DNA of 64,000 bases from Planctomycetaceae bacterium (GTDB lineage: Bacteria; Planctomycetota; Planctomycetia; Pirellulales; Pirellulaceae), in the NCBI GenBank assembly GCA_027487485.1, contig JAIYDN010000070.1, forward strand, positions 62,001 to 126,000. The letters run 5' to 3'. A model generated the notes under the pieces. That model worked only from the letters and a program-made list of their open reading frames with translations. It made no database searches and was not told where the DNA came from. A program made the translations under genes and the position numbers. Shown here one piece after another: positions 8,431-17,009 of the stretch. Numbering within the stretch: position 1 is the stretch's first letter; each line of letters starts with the position of its first letter.

Positions 8431-10745
8431 TGGACTGGACCCTCGAACCCATCTTGGGAAGTTATACGCTGGTAATTTGTGTTGCCATTGCGTTGTTAGC
8501 TTTATTAGTGATGATTCGTGAATCCGGCCGAGTGACTCGGAAGCAATCATTTGCTCTATGGACGTTGCGGTTGGCGATGTGTCTTGTCGTTCTTTTGGTG
8601 ATGCTGAAACCAGGACTGACGTTTACGCGGCAAAGCACACCGCGTGGTACCATTGCTGTAATGATGGATGCATCGGCCAGCATGCAACTGCCGTCGGGTG
8701 AAGCCGAAGGGTCGCGATGGGACGCTCAGAAATCGATTTGGCAAGCCATTTGGAATGAGAGAAATGCGTTTGGCAAGGATGCGACCATCGTTCCCTTTGT
8801 TTATGATTCGAATTTGAAACCCTTGATGGGCGGTGATGCCGATACAGCGGCGAAACTTCCCGACCGGCCTGAAGGGAATTCGACCGACGTTGGCGGACCG
8901 CTCAACCAATTGATGTCCGCCTCGCTGGAATCGCCGCTGTCCGCCGTGATTTGGATGGGGGATGGAGCTCAGACGCATGTTCCATCGGGTGGCGATGCCC
9001 AGCAATTGGCTCGCCGACTGGCACAGATCGATGTACCGCTTTATGTGGTTGGCGTGGGGCCGAGAAGCGACAGTGAAAACGCTCAGGACCTTTCCGTCGA
9101 GGAAGTGCCTGAACAGCTTGACGTTTATACCAAGAATCCATTGAATGTTCGCGGGCTATTGCGATGCCGCGGGGTCGCCAATCGCGAGCTTCTGGTCAAA
9201 TTGCTGATGATCGAACCAGGCAAGGCTCCCAAGGAGATCTCCGTAGATCGCGTGAAGCCTACCAAGCCGGACCAAGCGCTGCCGTTTCGATTGAGCGTCT
9301 TAGCGCCTGGCGAACCGGGAGCGTATGAACTGGCGGTGCGGGCGGAACCCGTTTCTGGAGAGGCCGTCGTTGAAAACAACGAGGCCACCGTCTATCTGAA
9401 CGTTCGCGGAGGGGGTGCGAGGATCCTGTACATCGAAGGGGAACCACGTCCGGAAATGAACTTCATTAAACGAGCGATGTCCGAGAGTTCCGACATGCAA
9501 ATGGTAACGGTTTGGGTTGGCAAGCCGCCCATTGAAAAGTGGCCTTACGATTTATCGCAGCAGCTGTCTGATGGAGTGTACGACTGTATCGTGCTTGGGG
9601 ATGTGGATTACCGAGCCATTGAAGCTGTCGGAGCGAACACGATCGCGGATCAGGTCAAGAAAGGGGCCGGTTTGGTCACTTTGGGAGGTTACTTTGCTTA
9701 CGGTGCTGGTGGGTGGGACCAGTCGCCGTTGCGGGACATTTTGCCGGTGGTCATGGGTGGACAAAAGCGTCAAGAACTCAACAGCCCCATCCTGTTGCAA
9801 AATCACCTTCCTGGCCCTATCCAAGTTTTGCCCGTCGGAGCCAATGAGATATTACAAATCGATACACCCGAGAAGAACGAAGCAACTTGGGGAGGATTAA
9901 AACCGTTGCAGGGGGCAAATCGTTGGGAGTCTGTCAAACGCTCTCCAGGAACCGTTGTGCTGGCTCAATCGCTCTTGAAGCAACCGCTGATAGTAAGTGG
10001 GTTTGCGGATCAAGGCCGAGTCGTCTCGATCGCGTTTGATTCTACGTATCTTTGGTGGCGTCAGGGCAAAGCAGCCGAGCATAAGGCATTTTGGCGGAAG
10101 ATACTTTATTGGTGCATGCGTCGCGAAGTACAAGAAGAAGGGATGCAAATGAGCATGCCCAAACGCCGCTTGTTTTTGGAGCAGTCCAGCGAGATGATTT
10201 TGCAATGGAATGGCGGTTCCAAACAAACCGAGATGCCAAAGAACATTAAACTGCATCTTTGGAAAATCGCCGATTCGGTCATGGTCGCGGATATCAATAG
10301 TCTTAAAAAAGAAGAAGATTTGGGCGAAGTGCAGTTGCAGCGCCGCGATGCGCAGTCGATGCGAGCCACGTTTGCGGGTGTCAAGACGGGCGGGCGTTTT
10401 GAATGGCGTGCAACCGTCACTGGTTCCGAAGGTCAACAGCTTGAAGCGAAGCTTCCCTTCGTCGTTGTCGATCAGTCCATTGAGACCTTGCAAGCGATGC
10501 CTGATTGGCAATTGCTGGGCCAAATGGCTAAGCTGAATGCGTCCGCTGGTGGATCGCTTGTTGCACCCGACCAAACCAGCGAAATCGTCAAACAAATTCT
10601 AGAACGCCGAAAGCAATCCACTCAGACGGCCATTGAAAACCGACGCCTGGGCGACGGCGTCTTGGATTCTTGGTCAGCCTTTTTACTGTTAGCGATTCTG
10701 ATGATCGGGCAGTGGGGCCTTCGAAAGAAATGGAGTTTACCGTAA
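8430..10745 (+). CDS. VWA-type / glutamine amidotransferase-like membrane protein
   Basis: A 771-residue membrane protein. Two N-terminal TM helices (about 8-28 and 42-62) are followed by a VWA-like domain whose MIDAS-type motif reads MMDASASM at about residue 75. A middle region has a glutamine-amidotransferase-like fold (YIEGEPRPEMNFIKRAM; later KKGAGLVTLGGYFAYGAGGW), and a single C-terminal TM (SAFLLLAILMIGQWGL) ends the protein. It is the third member of the DUF58-BatA-VWA operon and starts inside the stop codon of the second. It is presumably partnered with the preceding protein in the envelope. There is no catalytic Cys triad that I can identify, so the amidotransferase-like part is probably non-enzymatic. 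Confidence 0.82.
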   Translation: MDWTLEPILGSYTLVICVAIALLALLVMIRESGRVTRKQSFALWTLRLAMCLVVLLVMLKPGLTFTRQSTPRGTIAVMMDASASMQLPSGEAEGSRWDAQKSIWQAIWNERNAFGKDATIVPFVYDSNLKPLMGGDADTAAKLPDRPEGNSTDVGGPLNQLMSASLESPLSAVIWMGDGAQTHVPSGGDAQQLARRLAQIDVPLYVVGVGPRSDSENAQDLSVEEVPEQLDVYTKNPLNVRGLLRCRGVANRELLVKLLMIEPGKAPKEISVDRVKPTKPDQALPFRLSVLAPGEPGAYELAVRAEPVSGEAVVENNEATVYLNVRGGGARILYIEGEPRPEMNFIKRAMSESSDMQMVTVWVGKPPIEKWPYDLSQQLSDGVYDCIVLGDVDYRAIEAVGANTIADQVKKGAGLVTLGGYFAYGAGGWDQSPLRDILPVVMGGQKRQELNSPILLQNHLPGPIQVLPVGANEILQIDTPEKNEATWGGLKPLQGANRWESVKRSPGTVVLAQSLLKQPLIVSGFADQGRVVSIAFDSTYLWWRQGKAAEHKAFWRKILYWCMRREVQEEGMQMSMPKRRLFLEQSSEMILQWNGGSKQTEMPKNIKLHLWKIADSVMVADINSLKKEEDLGEVQLQRRDAQSMRATFAGVKTGGRFEWRATVTGSEGQQLEAKLPFVVVDQSIETLQAMPDWQLLGQMAKLNASAGGSLVAPDQTSEIVKQILERRKQSTQTAIENRRLGDGVLDSWSAFLLLAILMIGQWGLRKKWSLP

Positions 10746-10774
10746 AGCAATAGGTTGATTGCTTGAAGGCTAGC

Positions 10775-11101
10775 TTATCGATCAGATAGAGCCATTTCGC
10801 TATCCGGTTCAGCTTGGTCCAGATCGCTTACCGGCAATTCACTGACAGGGATGGTTGCACCCAAAACCATCACACCAATACTGCCCATGTGCAGAAGCCA
10901 GCAACCTTCGTTGGCAAGCACGGTTCGTAACGTTGCCGCCGCAACGATCAGCATCGCAGCAAAGAATACTCGTTCTGCCAGCGTTTTCAGCGACTGGTCA
11001 CGAGTGGATCGAGCAAACCAAAGCCCTGCCAAGGCTAATCCGGGTACGATCCAAGGGAAGCCATGGGCAAAGGATTCGAACCAAAAGGGAATGTAAGGCA
11101 T
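10775..11101 (-). CDS. Small three-helix membrane protein, unknown function
   Basis: A 108-residue protein with three probable membrane helices (WIVPGLALAGLWFA, VFFAAMLIVAAATL, LHMGSIGVMVLGATI) and an acidic C-terminal tail. I do not recognise a family. The gene is convergent with the VWA gene, leaving only 29 bp between their stops. It is divergent from moaE, with 250 bp between the two starts, so that gap should hold promoters for both. Support for it being real: a clean ATG, hydrophobic periodicity over the whole length, and no better frame in the interval. Confidence 0.6.
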   Translation of the reverse strand: MPYIPFWFESFAHGFPWIVPGLALAGLWFARSTRDQSLKTLAERVFFAAMLIVAAATLRTVLANEGCWLLHMGSIGVMVLGATIPVSELPVSDLDQAEPDSEMALSDR

Positions 11102-11351
11102 GGGTAACTACTTCCTTGCAGCCAAATCTGGTTTTTCTGGGCAAAACGAGAAGTCCGTTTCTCATTTCCATGAAGAATAGAGTATTTTCGGAAAAAGATT
11201 CAAGATCGAATCGATTCGCAATGCGATTGTGCGTCGGCAAAGCCTTGTGGATCGACTAAAATGGGGTTGGCTTGTTGAAGTAATTTCTGGCGATGCATCC
11301 CAGAAGCTTTGACTCGGTAGATTTTCCCAGGACGTTTTAGCCTCCATTGAT

Positions 11352-11786
11352 ATGGTTCAACTTGTCGACACACCTATTCAGATCGACCGCTTAATCGCGG
11401 AATCGTCCGACGAGTCGTGTGGTGCCACCGTTTTGTTTTTGGGGACGACGCGGCGCTGGACTGGCAATGAAGAGACGGGGCGTACCGAGACAGCTTATCT
11501 GGAGTACGAAGGCTATCGCGAAATGGCGTTAGCGAAAATGCAAGAGCTTGAAAACATCGCGATGCAACGTTGGCCGGTGAAAGCAGTATCGATCGTGCAT
11601 CGCCTTGGGCGAGTCGAAATCAAGGAACCCAGTGTTGCCGTGGTGGTTAGCACACCGCATCGCAGCGAAGCCTTTGAGGCGGGGAAATGGTTAATCGATG
11701 AACTCAAGAAGCAAGTTCCTATCTGGAAAAAGGAGTGGTTTGCTGCGAGTGCCCCAAAATGGATTCATCCTAAATCCGATGCTTGA
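11352..11786 (+). CDS. moaE: Molybdopterin synthase catalytic subunit MoaE
   Basis: A 144-residue protein of the usual MoaE length. Recognisable segments are GATVLFLGTTRR near the N terminus, LEYEGYREMA, SIVHRLGRVEIKEPSVAVVVS, and the active-site stretch VPIWKKEWF with the catalytic lysines. MoaE forms molybdopterin synthase with thiocarboxylated MoaD and puts the dithiolene sulfurs into precursor Z (cPMP). The moaA gene follows with an 8 bp overlap (ATGCTTGA), so two steps of molybdenum cofactor synthesis are coupled. No moaD, moaC or mog gene is in the window. I saw no recognisable Moco riboswitch in the 250 bp upstream. Confidence 0.93.
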   Translation: MVQLVDTPIQIDRLIAESSDESCGATVLFLGTTRRWTGNEETGRTETAYLEYEGYREMALAKMQELENIAMQRWPVKAVSIVHRLGRVEIKEPSVAVVVSTPHRSEAFEAGKWLIDELKKQVPIWKKEWFAASAPKWIHPKSDA

Positions 11787-12834
11787 AGAAATGCCGAGAA
11801 TCAACGCCTCGTCGATTGCAACGCAACCGACGAGCGAGCCAACTTTTCCGCCGTTAGTTGACTCGTTTGGGCGCACGCATGAATCGCTCCGAGTGAGTGT
11901 TACGGATGCCTGCAATATTCGATGCAGATACTGCATGCCGGAATCGGTGCTGGGCTTTTTACCACAACACCGATTGCTATCGTTCGATGCGATCGCTCGT
12001 GTGGTTTCGGTCATGGTTCAGGCTGGAGTTCGCAAAGTCCGCTTAACAGGTGGTGAACCGCTGATGCGCCCTAAACTGGAACTGCTTGTTGAAAAGCTCC
12101 GAGGGCTGAGTGGATTGGATCAAATTGCGATGACGACAAATGCGATGATGTTGGCGGAAAAAATCCATGCGTTGGAAGCTGCTGGATTAACGCATATCAA
12201 CATTTCGTTAGACACACTTCGGGAGGAAGCATTCAAAGCCATCTCGCGTCGCGAGGGACTAGATTCGGTACTTGAAGGAATCGACGCGGCGGTAAGCTCC
12301 AAGTTGCAAGTTCGGCTCAATGCTTTGTTGCTGCGTGAGCTTAACTTTCAAGATTGCATTCCTTTGGTGGAGTTTGCACGCGAACGGAATCTGTTCATTC
12401 GCTTTATCGAATTTATGCCTTTGGACGCAGATCGCCAATGGAGCCAGAACCAAGTTGTCAGCGGCGAAGAAGTGCGTAAGCATCTGGAAGAACATTTTGG
12501 AAGTCTTCATGCGATCGAACGCAAAGACAGTGCACAACCCTCTTCCGATTTTGGGTTCGAAGATGGAAAAGGGGGCGTAGGTTTCATCGATCCCGTTTCA
12601 AAACCATTTTGCCAAGCCTGCAATCGGCTCCGTTTGACGGCGGATGGCAAATTGCGAAACTGCTTATTTGGAAAGCAAGAATGGGATGTGAAGTCCGCTT
12701 GCGATTCGAATGCGAGCGATCAAGTCATCTATGACATTGCGGCTGAATGCACTCGAAATAAGTATGCATCGCATGGAATTGCGCATGTTGACTTCAAGCC
12801 ACCCCAGCGCGCCATGTATCAGATCGGCGGTTAG
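11779..12834 (+). CDS. moaA: GTP 3',8-cyclase MoaA
   Basis: A radical SAM enzyme of 351 residues that turns GTP into 3',8-cH2GTP, the first step of molybdenum cofactor synthesis. The N-terminal cluster motif is CNIRCRYC in VTDACNIRCRYCMPE, and the SAM-binding motif TGGEPLMR follows. The second 4Fe-4S cluster is in FCQACNRLRLTADGKLRNC, and the protein ends in Gly-Gly, as functional MoaA does. I chose ATG 11779, which overlaps the moaE stop; ATG 11791 is an alternative. A frame continuing upstream to 11698 would overlap moaE by 89 bp and carries no MoaA-like sequence. A half-copy of a genome repeat and a terminator hairpin follow the stop. Confidence 0.94.
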   Translation: MLEEMPRINASSIATQPTSEPTFPPLVDSFGRTHESLRVSVTDACNIRCRYCMPESVLGFLPQHRLLSFDAIARVVSVMVQAGVRKVRLTGGEPLMRPKLELLVEKLRGLSGLDQIAMTTNAMMLAEKIHALEAAGLTHINISLDTLREEAFKAISRREGLDSVLEGIDAAVSSKLQVRLNALLLRELNFQDCIPLVEFARERNLFIRFIEFMPLDADRQWSQNQVVSGEEVRKHLEEHFGSLHAIERKDSAQPSSDFGFEDGKGGVGFIDPVSKPFCQACNRLRLTADGKLRNCLFGKQEWDVKSACDSNASDQVIYDIAAECTRNKYASHGIAHVDFKPPQRAMYQIGG

Positions 12835-12857
12835 GCTCAAGTTCGGATTTTCTCTCG

Positions 12858-12890
12858 TACTCGTACTCAGTGCAACGGTACTCGTACTCG
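12858..12890. repeat. Half copy of the GTACTCGTACTCG repeat
   Basis: The 12-mer TACTCGTACTCA (12858-12869) and the 14-mer GGTACTCGTACTCG (12877-12890), separated by 7 bp, are identical to the left arms of the complete inverted-repeat element at 44371-44449. The right arms are missing here; only GTACGAGTACC reappears at about 12958-12968. The element lies just after the moaA stop. Confidence 0.8.
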
Positions 12891-12991
12891 AATGGAAACG
12901 GTAACCCAATTCAACATCTAGCCTAGAACAACTAGATTTCTATCCGCTTGGGATTTTGTACGAGTACCAAGTTTCGAATCCAGCAAACGAA

Positions 12992-13036
12992 AAAACGTCG
13001 ATTTTGCGTATGTTGGTTACGCAATTTCGACGTTTT
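12992..13036. terminator. Bidirectional terminator hairpin between moaA and csrA
   Basis: The arms are 12992-13010 and 13018-13036, 19 bp with two mismatches and a 7-nt loop. The outer ends are AAAACGTCGA and TCGACGTTTT, so each strand gets a run of T after the stem. It sits between convergent moaA (+) and csrA (-), where a shared terminator is expected. Confidence 0.75.
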
Positions 13037-13101
13037 GGGTTCTTTTGTAGTGCACAAGTGTCATCGGCTGATGCCGTTCATGCACGTTCTGTCTGGCAAG
13101 T

Positions 13102-13305
13102 TTATGCTGCGCGACGGTTTGGACTTTGTTCTATGACTGGTGGGGAGGCTTCAGAAGTCCGCTCCAGTTCTGTGCGTAGGATTTTGATGTGCGATGGAGC
13201 TTCCACTCCGATTCGCACCTTATCACCGTTTACTCGAACAATTGTCAAAATGATGTCATCGCCAAGATGAACCCGCTCGGACTCTCTCCTGGACAAGATC
13301 AACAT
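13102..13305 (-). CDS. csrA: Carbon storage regulator CsrA
   Basis: A 67-residue RNA-binding protein. The N terminus MLILSRRESERVHLGDDI is the canonical CsrA start, followed by VRIGVEAPSHIKILRTEL, which matches the family core GI.AP..V.VhR.El. CsrA dimers bind ANGGA motifs in mRNA leaders or small RNAs and control translation of motility and metabolic genes. I start at ATG 13305; a longer frame to 13368 adds 21 residues foreign to the family. A small conserved gene lies about 100 bp upstream on the same strand. Relevant elsewhere in the window: flgM, and a structured RNA candidate near 48.4 kb whose hairpin loops carry GGA motifs that CsrA could bind. Confidence 0.92.
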   Translation of the reverse strand: MLILSRRESERVHLGDDIILTIVRVNGDKVRIGVEAPSHIKILRTELERTSEASPPVIEQSPNRRAA

Positions 13306-13407
13306 ACGTGAGATTCCATTCCCGGTTGTTAATTCTGTTGGGTTGAGGGATGTCGTTCGCCATAGCAACCCATTCCGCTATTGCGAACGCCTAGGGACTC
13401 TTTCTAG

Positions 13408-13710
13408 TTATGCGGCAGCAAGGACTAGGTCCTTGACACAACGCACTCCAGCTCGATGTCCTGTGGAGTCATAAAACAAAACCCTGGCAGTCTCGATATC
13501 AAAGACCGCAGTCAATCGAATACTGCGAGGGCCATGCAAACAATAAAAAATTCCGCAGGGGCACCCCTGCTTGCGAAGTAGTTTTTCTGTCAGGGGAAAA
13601 GCTTTGGGAAGCAAGTGATTCTTGTCACAGAGCTCCGCTTCAACAATCTCCCGGATAGTTGTAAAGTTAGGCAATTCAGGCCACCCATGCTGTTGGAGTA
13701 TCATGTCCAT
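13408..13710 (-). CDS. Conserved small protein upstream of csrA, unknown function
   Basis: A 100-residue soluble protein beginning MDMILQQHGWPELPNFTTIR. It has no membrane segment. The C-terminal half (GIFYCLHGPRSIRLTAVFD, then RVLFYDSTGHR) looks like a compact alpha/beta domain. I have the impression of similar small proteins in other Pirellulaceae but can assign no family. It precedes csrA by about 100 bp on the same strand, so the two may be co-transcribed. Its codon use and the clean frame support a real gene. Confidence 0.6.
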   Translation of the reverse strand: MDMILQQHGWPELPNFTTIREIVEAELCDKNHLLPKAFPLTEKLLRKQGCPCGIFYCLHGPRSIRLTAVFDIETARVLFYDSTGHRAGVRCVKDLVLAAA

Positions 13711-14013
13711 TGATCATGTGCGAACCGAGCGAACAGAGCAGCTCTCGCGAGAAACGCGTCGAGCGACTTGGTCGGCTGGGCAAGATATGCTATCGACCAG
13801 AAGACCGTTTCTGTTCGGGGTTGCAGGTAGTTCTTACCAACAATTCCAAACTTGCGCTATCAGCCTAGGTATCATTGTCTTAAGCCCAATCTACGGAAAG
13901 GACAGACCCCCTATCGCGCGATTTCGCAAACAATGTGAGTTTCTCTTCATGTTCGTTTTGGAGGTGAAGCATGAAAGGGGATACCATCAAGATTTAGCAC
14001 GATCGTTAGGGCT
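13711..14013. other. Intergenic region, no gene seen
   Basis: About 300 bp between the start of the small gene upstream of csrA and the stop of corA. It should carry the promoter of the csrA transcript. I found no convincing gene, hairpin or repeat; an open frame on the plus strand (13622-14017) lacks protein-like composition. Confidence 0.4.
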
Positions 14014-15105
14014 TTAGAGCCAACGCCGTGTTTTGAAATAGATCAACAATCCAAATGCAATCAATCCCATCAAGGCTAAGGCGAACGGATAGCCCCAGTA
14101 CCATTTCAATTCCGGCATGTTCCACGGGGATGTGTCACTGAAGTTCATGCCGTAAACACCTGCGACGAATGACAGCGGAATGAAGATCGTAGAAATGATG
14201 GTCAATACCTTCATCACCTCATTCATGTTGTTGCTGACGCTGGACAGGTAAAAATCGCGCATGTCCGATGTCATTTCGCGATAGGTGTCGACCGTGTCGA
14301 TCACTTGAACCACGTGGTCATAGCAATCACGCAAGTGCACTCGAGTTTCGGGACTTACTTGAGGAAGAGAATCGCGGACGAGTTCGTTGATCATTTCGCG
14401 GTGGGGGCGTACCGCGCGACGCAGTCCCAAAAGCTGGCCTCGAAGAAGGTGAATGCTGTGCATTTGAGCAGGCTTGAGTCCTTCGATAATCTCCGCCTCG
14501 ATGGTGTCGACTTGGTCGGAGAGTCTTTCCATGACTGGGAAGTAGCTGTCTACCACCGAGTCCAATAAGGCGTACAACAAGTAATCGACTCCGGATGCAC
14601 AAATCTTGCCGCGATGAGTCCGAATACGTTGCCGAACAGGTTCCCAGCAGTCCCCTTTTCGTTCCTGAAATGACACAAGCACGCCATCCTTCAAGAAAAA
14701 GGATAACTGTTCTGTATGGAGAGCATCATCCCCATCAATCATGCGACTGACCACAAAGATCGAATCTTCGAATTCGTCCACCTTGGCTCGTTGATGCACG
14801 TTGACGACATCTTCCATGGCAAGCGGATGAAGCTTCAACAATTTCGCGATGCCGCTTAGTTTTTCTTCACTGCCTAGTCCGGTAACATCGATCCAGACGT
14901 TGGGATAAGCGATGCGTATCGCTTGTATCTCATCCACGTTTTGGACAGTCTTCTCTAAAAAGTCCGATGCGCTAAATGCTATAACGCGAATGATAGTAGG
15001 TTCCGCCATCGGGTCTACGATCATCGATCCAGGTGCTAGCCCCGGTTGGCCGCGGCGTCGCAGATTTTGGCTGGCTCGATTTTTTCCGTTCTTCTTCGAC
15101 TTCAT
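14014..15105 (-). CDS. corA: CorA-type magnesium/cobalt transporter
   Basis: A 363-residue channel of the CorA 2-TM-GxN family. The C terminus shows the signature YGMNF between two helices (VLTIISTIFIPLSFVAGV and YPFALALMGLIAFGLLIYF), ending in the usual basic tail KTRRW. The long N-terminal cytoplasmic domain includes DVTGLG and HPLAMEDVVN, typical of CorA. It would form a pentameric Mg2+ channel in the inner membrane. I start at ATG 15105 because it overlaps the upstream nudix stop as ATGA. The frame extends to 15345, but that stretch duplicates the nudix gene in another frame. No Mg2+-sensing leader can exist here, since the gene has no 5' gap. Confidence 0.92.
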   Translation of the reverse strand: MKSKKNGKNRASQNLRRRGQPGLAPGSMIVDPMAEPTIIRVIAFSASDFLEKTVQNVDEIQAIRIAYPNVWIDVTGLGSEEKLSGIAKLLKLHPLAMEDVVNVHQRAKVDEFEDSIFVVSRMIDGDDALHTEQLSFFLKDGVLVSFQERKGDCWEPVRQRIRTHRGKICASGVDYLLYALLDSVVDSYFPVMERLSDQVDTIEAEIIEGLKPAQMHSIHLLRGQLLGLRRAVRPHREMINELVRDSLPQVSPETRVHLRDCYDHVVQVIDTVDTYREMTSDMRDFYLSSVSNNMNEVMKVLTIISTIFIPLSFVAGVYGMNFSDTSPWNMPELKWYWGYPFALALMGLIAFGLLIYFKTRRWL

Positions 15106-15665
15106 GATCGCAACCAATCTGGAAACAGCATGCAGGTTTTCAAAATGGTAACGCACGAAGGGCCATGAGTGATCTCGCTGTCCATGACCATTCGCATCGC
15201 TTCGGCAAAAGGCATCGCAATGCGTTCGATCTGTTCGGTCGATTCCATGTTGGTCTCTGTAAAACGCAGTTGAGTTGCGAGAAAAAGGGCCGTTGGGGAA
15301 TGCAGAGAGGAGGTCATCGGGTCGACGGTGCCCAAGGGGATCCACCGATCTGCGATAATTCCAACTTCTTCTTGAAGTTCGCGTGCAGCTGCAAACTCAG
15401 GCGTTTCGCCCTGTTCAATCCCGCCACTAATCCCCTCGATTGTTTCACGCCCCACCGCATAATGGAACTCTTTGGTCAAATAACAGATTCCCTGTTCATC
15501 GACGGGAATAACGCATACTCCAGGCTTGATGCGAACGGTCGAAAAGGTCCCAGGACTGCCGTCGGGGCGAACGACATTGTCCATGCGAACTTCGATCCAA
15601 GGGTCTTGATAGATCGCGTTTTGTTTTGATACTAGCCACGGACCGTGATTGATTGGTTTTTCCAT
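15102..15665 (-). CDS. NUDIX hydrolase (ADP-ribose pyrophosphatase-like)
   Basis: A 187-residue NUDIX hydrolase. The NUDIX box is complete: GGIEQGETPEFAAARELQEE followed by VGI, matching GX5EX7REUXEEXGU. Residues just before it (CYLTKEFHYAVGRETIEG) match the ADP-sugar pyrophosphatase subgroup, which hydrolyses ADP-ribose or related nucleoside diphosphate sugars; the exact substrate is not readable. ATG 15665 is chosen over an upstream start at 15716 because the 17 extra residues lack similarity to the family. The stop overlaps the corA start (ATGA), so the two are translationally coupled, although the link in function is obscure. Confidence 0.9.
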   Translation of the reverse strand: MEKPINHGPWLVSKQNAIYQDPWIEVRMDNVVRPDGSPGTFSTVRIKPGVCVIPVDEQGICYLTKEFHYAVGRETIEGISGGIEQGETPEFAAARELQEEVGIIADRWIPLGTVDPMTSSLHSPTALFLATQLRFTETNMESTEQIERIAMPFAEAMRMVMDSEITHGPSCVTILKTCMLFPDWLRS

Positions 15666-15821
15666 AATGCATGTTTTACCAAAATTGATGAAACCGTTTA
15701 GCCGCCTGCCGAACACATTTACGGTTGATTCCTGCTTGGCGTCGGCCCAATTTAAGGGGATACTGGTAAACGGTTTTGAGATCTGGAGTGCAAGTCGCTT
15801 TTTTACCCAATTTTCGTACTG

Positions 15822-17009
15822 ATGAATAACCGTTCCGGCCAGGAGCTAGTGATCGAATATGATCCGCTTGGTGATCCGCGACAATCGCTAGCTAGCACCT
15901 CGTTACCGTGTGGGGCCTGCGGAGCGCCCCGGCAAATTGGGTCGAGATTCTGTGTCGCTTGTGGCGTCCCCTTCGAAACGCCCAATGAGTTTGCTACCTC
16001 GGCTCGCCAAGCTTCGGATTCAACCTCCAGCGTCGCTCCATCGGATGTAGCCCAAACCAGTCAATCGATCGAGACTGTGGGCACTGCATGTACTTTTCGT
16101 TGTGAGAGCTGCGGCAGCGAAGTGGATGTGGTGAAGGATGAAAGAAGTCTCAGGTGCCCCTTTTGCGATTCGATCTACGTGGTCGAATTGCCTTTGGAGC
16201 AACGCACCTCGCAGAACCCGGAATTTATCATTGGGTTTGAAATAACTCGCGAACGAGCCCAGGAGCTATTTTTTGAATGGATCGGGAAGAATAGCTTTTT
16301 TCGGCCGGGCGATCTAACTCGCAAAGCTTTAACGGACAAGCAGCACGGGGTATACATCCCCTTTTGGCACTTCTCCATGAAAGCCATCAGTCAATGGTCT
16401 GCTCAGATCGGCGAATATTGGTATCGGACTGAAACGTACACGGTCAAGGATTCGGATGGAAAAACCAAGACCATGACCCGCACTGTTCAAGAAACGGAGT
16501 GGTGGCCACTTTCGGGAATTTATCGAAAGTACTACTCGGGGTACATGGTGTCGGCATCCAAAGGGCTGCCTCAAACGGAAGCGTTGGCGATTCAACCCTA
16601 TCGATTGACCACGATGGTTCGCTACCGCCCTATGTACTTGGCGGGTTGGATGTCTGAAGAATACTCTATCGATCAACAAACAGCGTTGCAGATGACGCAA
16701 GAAGAGTTTCGACAGCGTGAACAATCTGCAATAGGGCAGTTTTTGCCTGGAGATACTCAATCAGGGCTGCGGGTTCAAACCGAGCTGGAAGTGGGCGGAT
16801 CCGACTTGATCCTACTGCCTGTTCATGTGCTCAGTTATCGCTACAACAACCGCGTCTTTCGTTTCCTGGTGAATGGTCAAACGGGAAAGGTCTATGGCGA
16901 AAAACCCTGGTCGAAGGCTCGAATCACCGCGGTGGTTCTTGCCGTCGCCATGCTGATTTTGATCGCGATCGGGTTGATCATTGTTCTCAATCATCCGGGG
17001 GGGAACTGA
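15822..17009 (+). CDS. Zinc-ribbon membrane protein, first of a paralogous pair
   Basis: A 395-residue protein with two Cys4 zinc ribbons near the N terminus (CGACGAPRQIGSRFCVACG at about 30-48, and CESCG with CPFCD at about 93-120). A long beta-rich middle domain (YIPFWHFSMKA, WWPLSGIYRKYYSGYMVSAS) and a single C-terminal TM helix (AVVLAVAMLILIAIGLIIVL) follow. Just before the helix is FLVNGQTGKVYGEKPWSKAR, shared nearly word for word with the next gene. I recognise no named family; annotation pipelines sometimes call such proteins PriA-like because of the zinc ribbons, but there is no helicase domain. It is probably tail-anchored with the ribbons in the cytoplasm. It overlaps the next gene by 1 bp (TGATG). 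Confidence 0.75.
   Translation: MNNRSGQELVIEYDPLGDPRQSLASTSLPCGACGAPRQIGSRFCVACGVPFETPNEFATSARQASDSTSSVAPSDVAQTSQSIETVGTACTFRCESCGSEVDVVKDERSLRCPFCDSIYVVELPLEQRTSQNPEFIIGFEITRERAQELFFEWIGKNSFFRPGDLTRKALTDKQHGVYIPFWHFSMKAISQWSAQIGEYWYRTETYTVKDSDGKTKTMTRTVQETEWWPLSGIYRKYYSGYMVSASKGLPQTEALAIQPYRLTTMVRYRPMYLAGWMSEEYSIDQQTALQMTQEEFRQREQSAIGQFLPGDTQSGLRVQTELEVGGSDLILLPVHVLSYRYNNRVFRFLVNGQTGKVYGEKPWSKARITAVVLAVAMLILIAIGLIIVLNHPGGN

Noticed and set aside
11102-11351. Moco riboswitch before moaE
   Set aside because: The conserved GNRA-receptor and stem pattern of that riboswitch was not found.
13622-14017. Possible 131-residue gene before corA
   Set aside because: Runs across the start of the small gene upstream of csrA; lacks motif and ribosome site.
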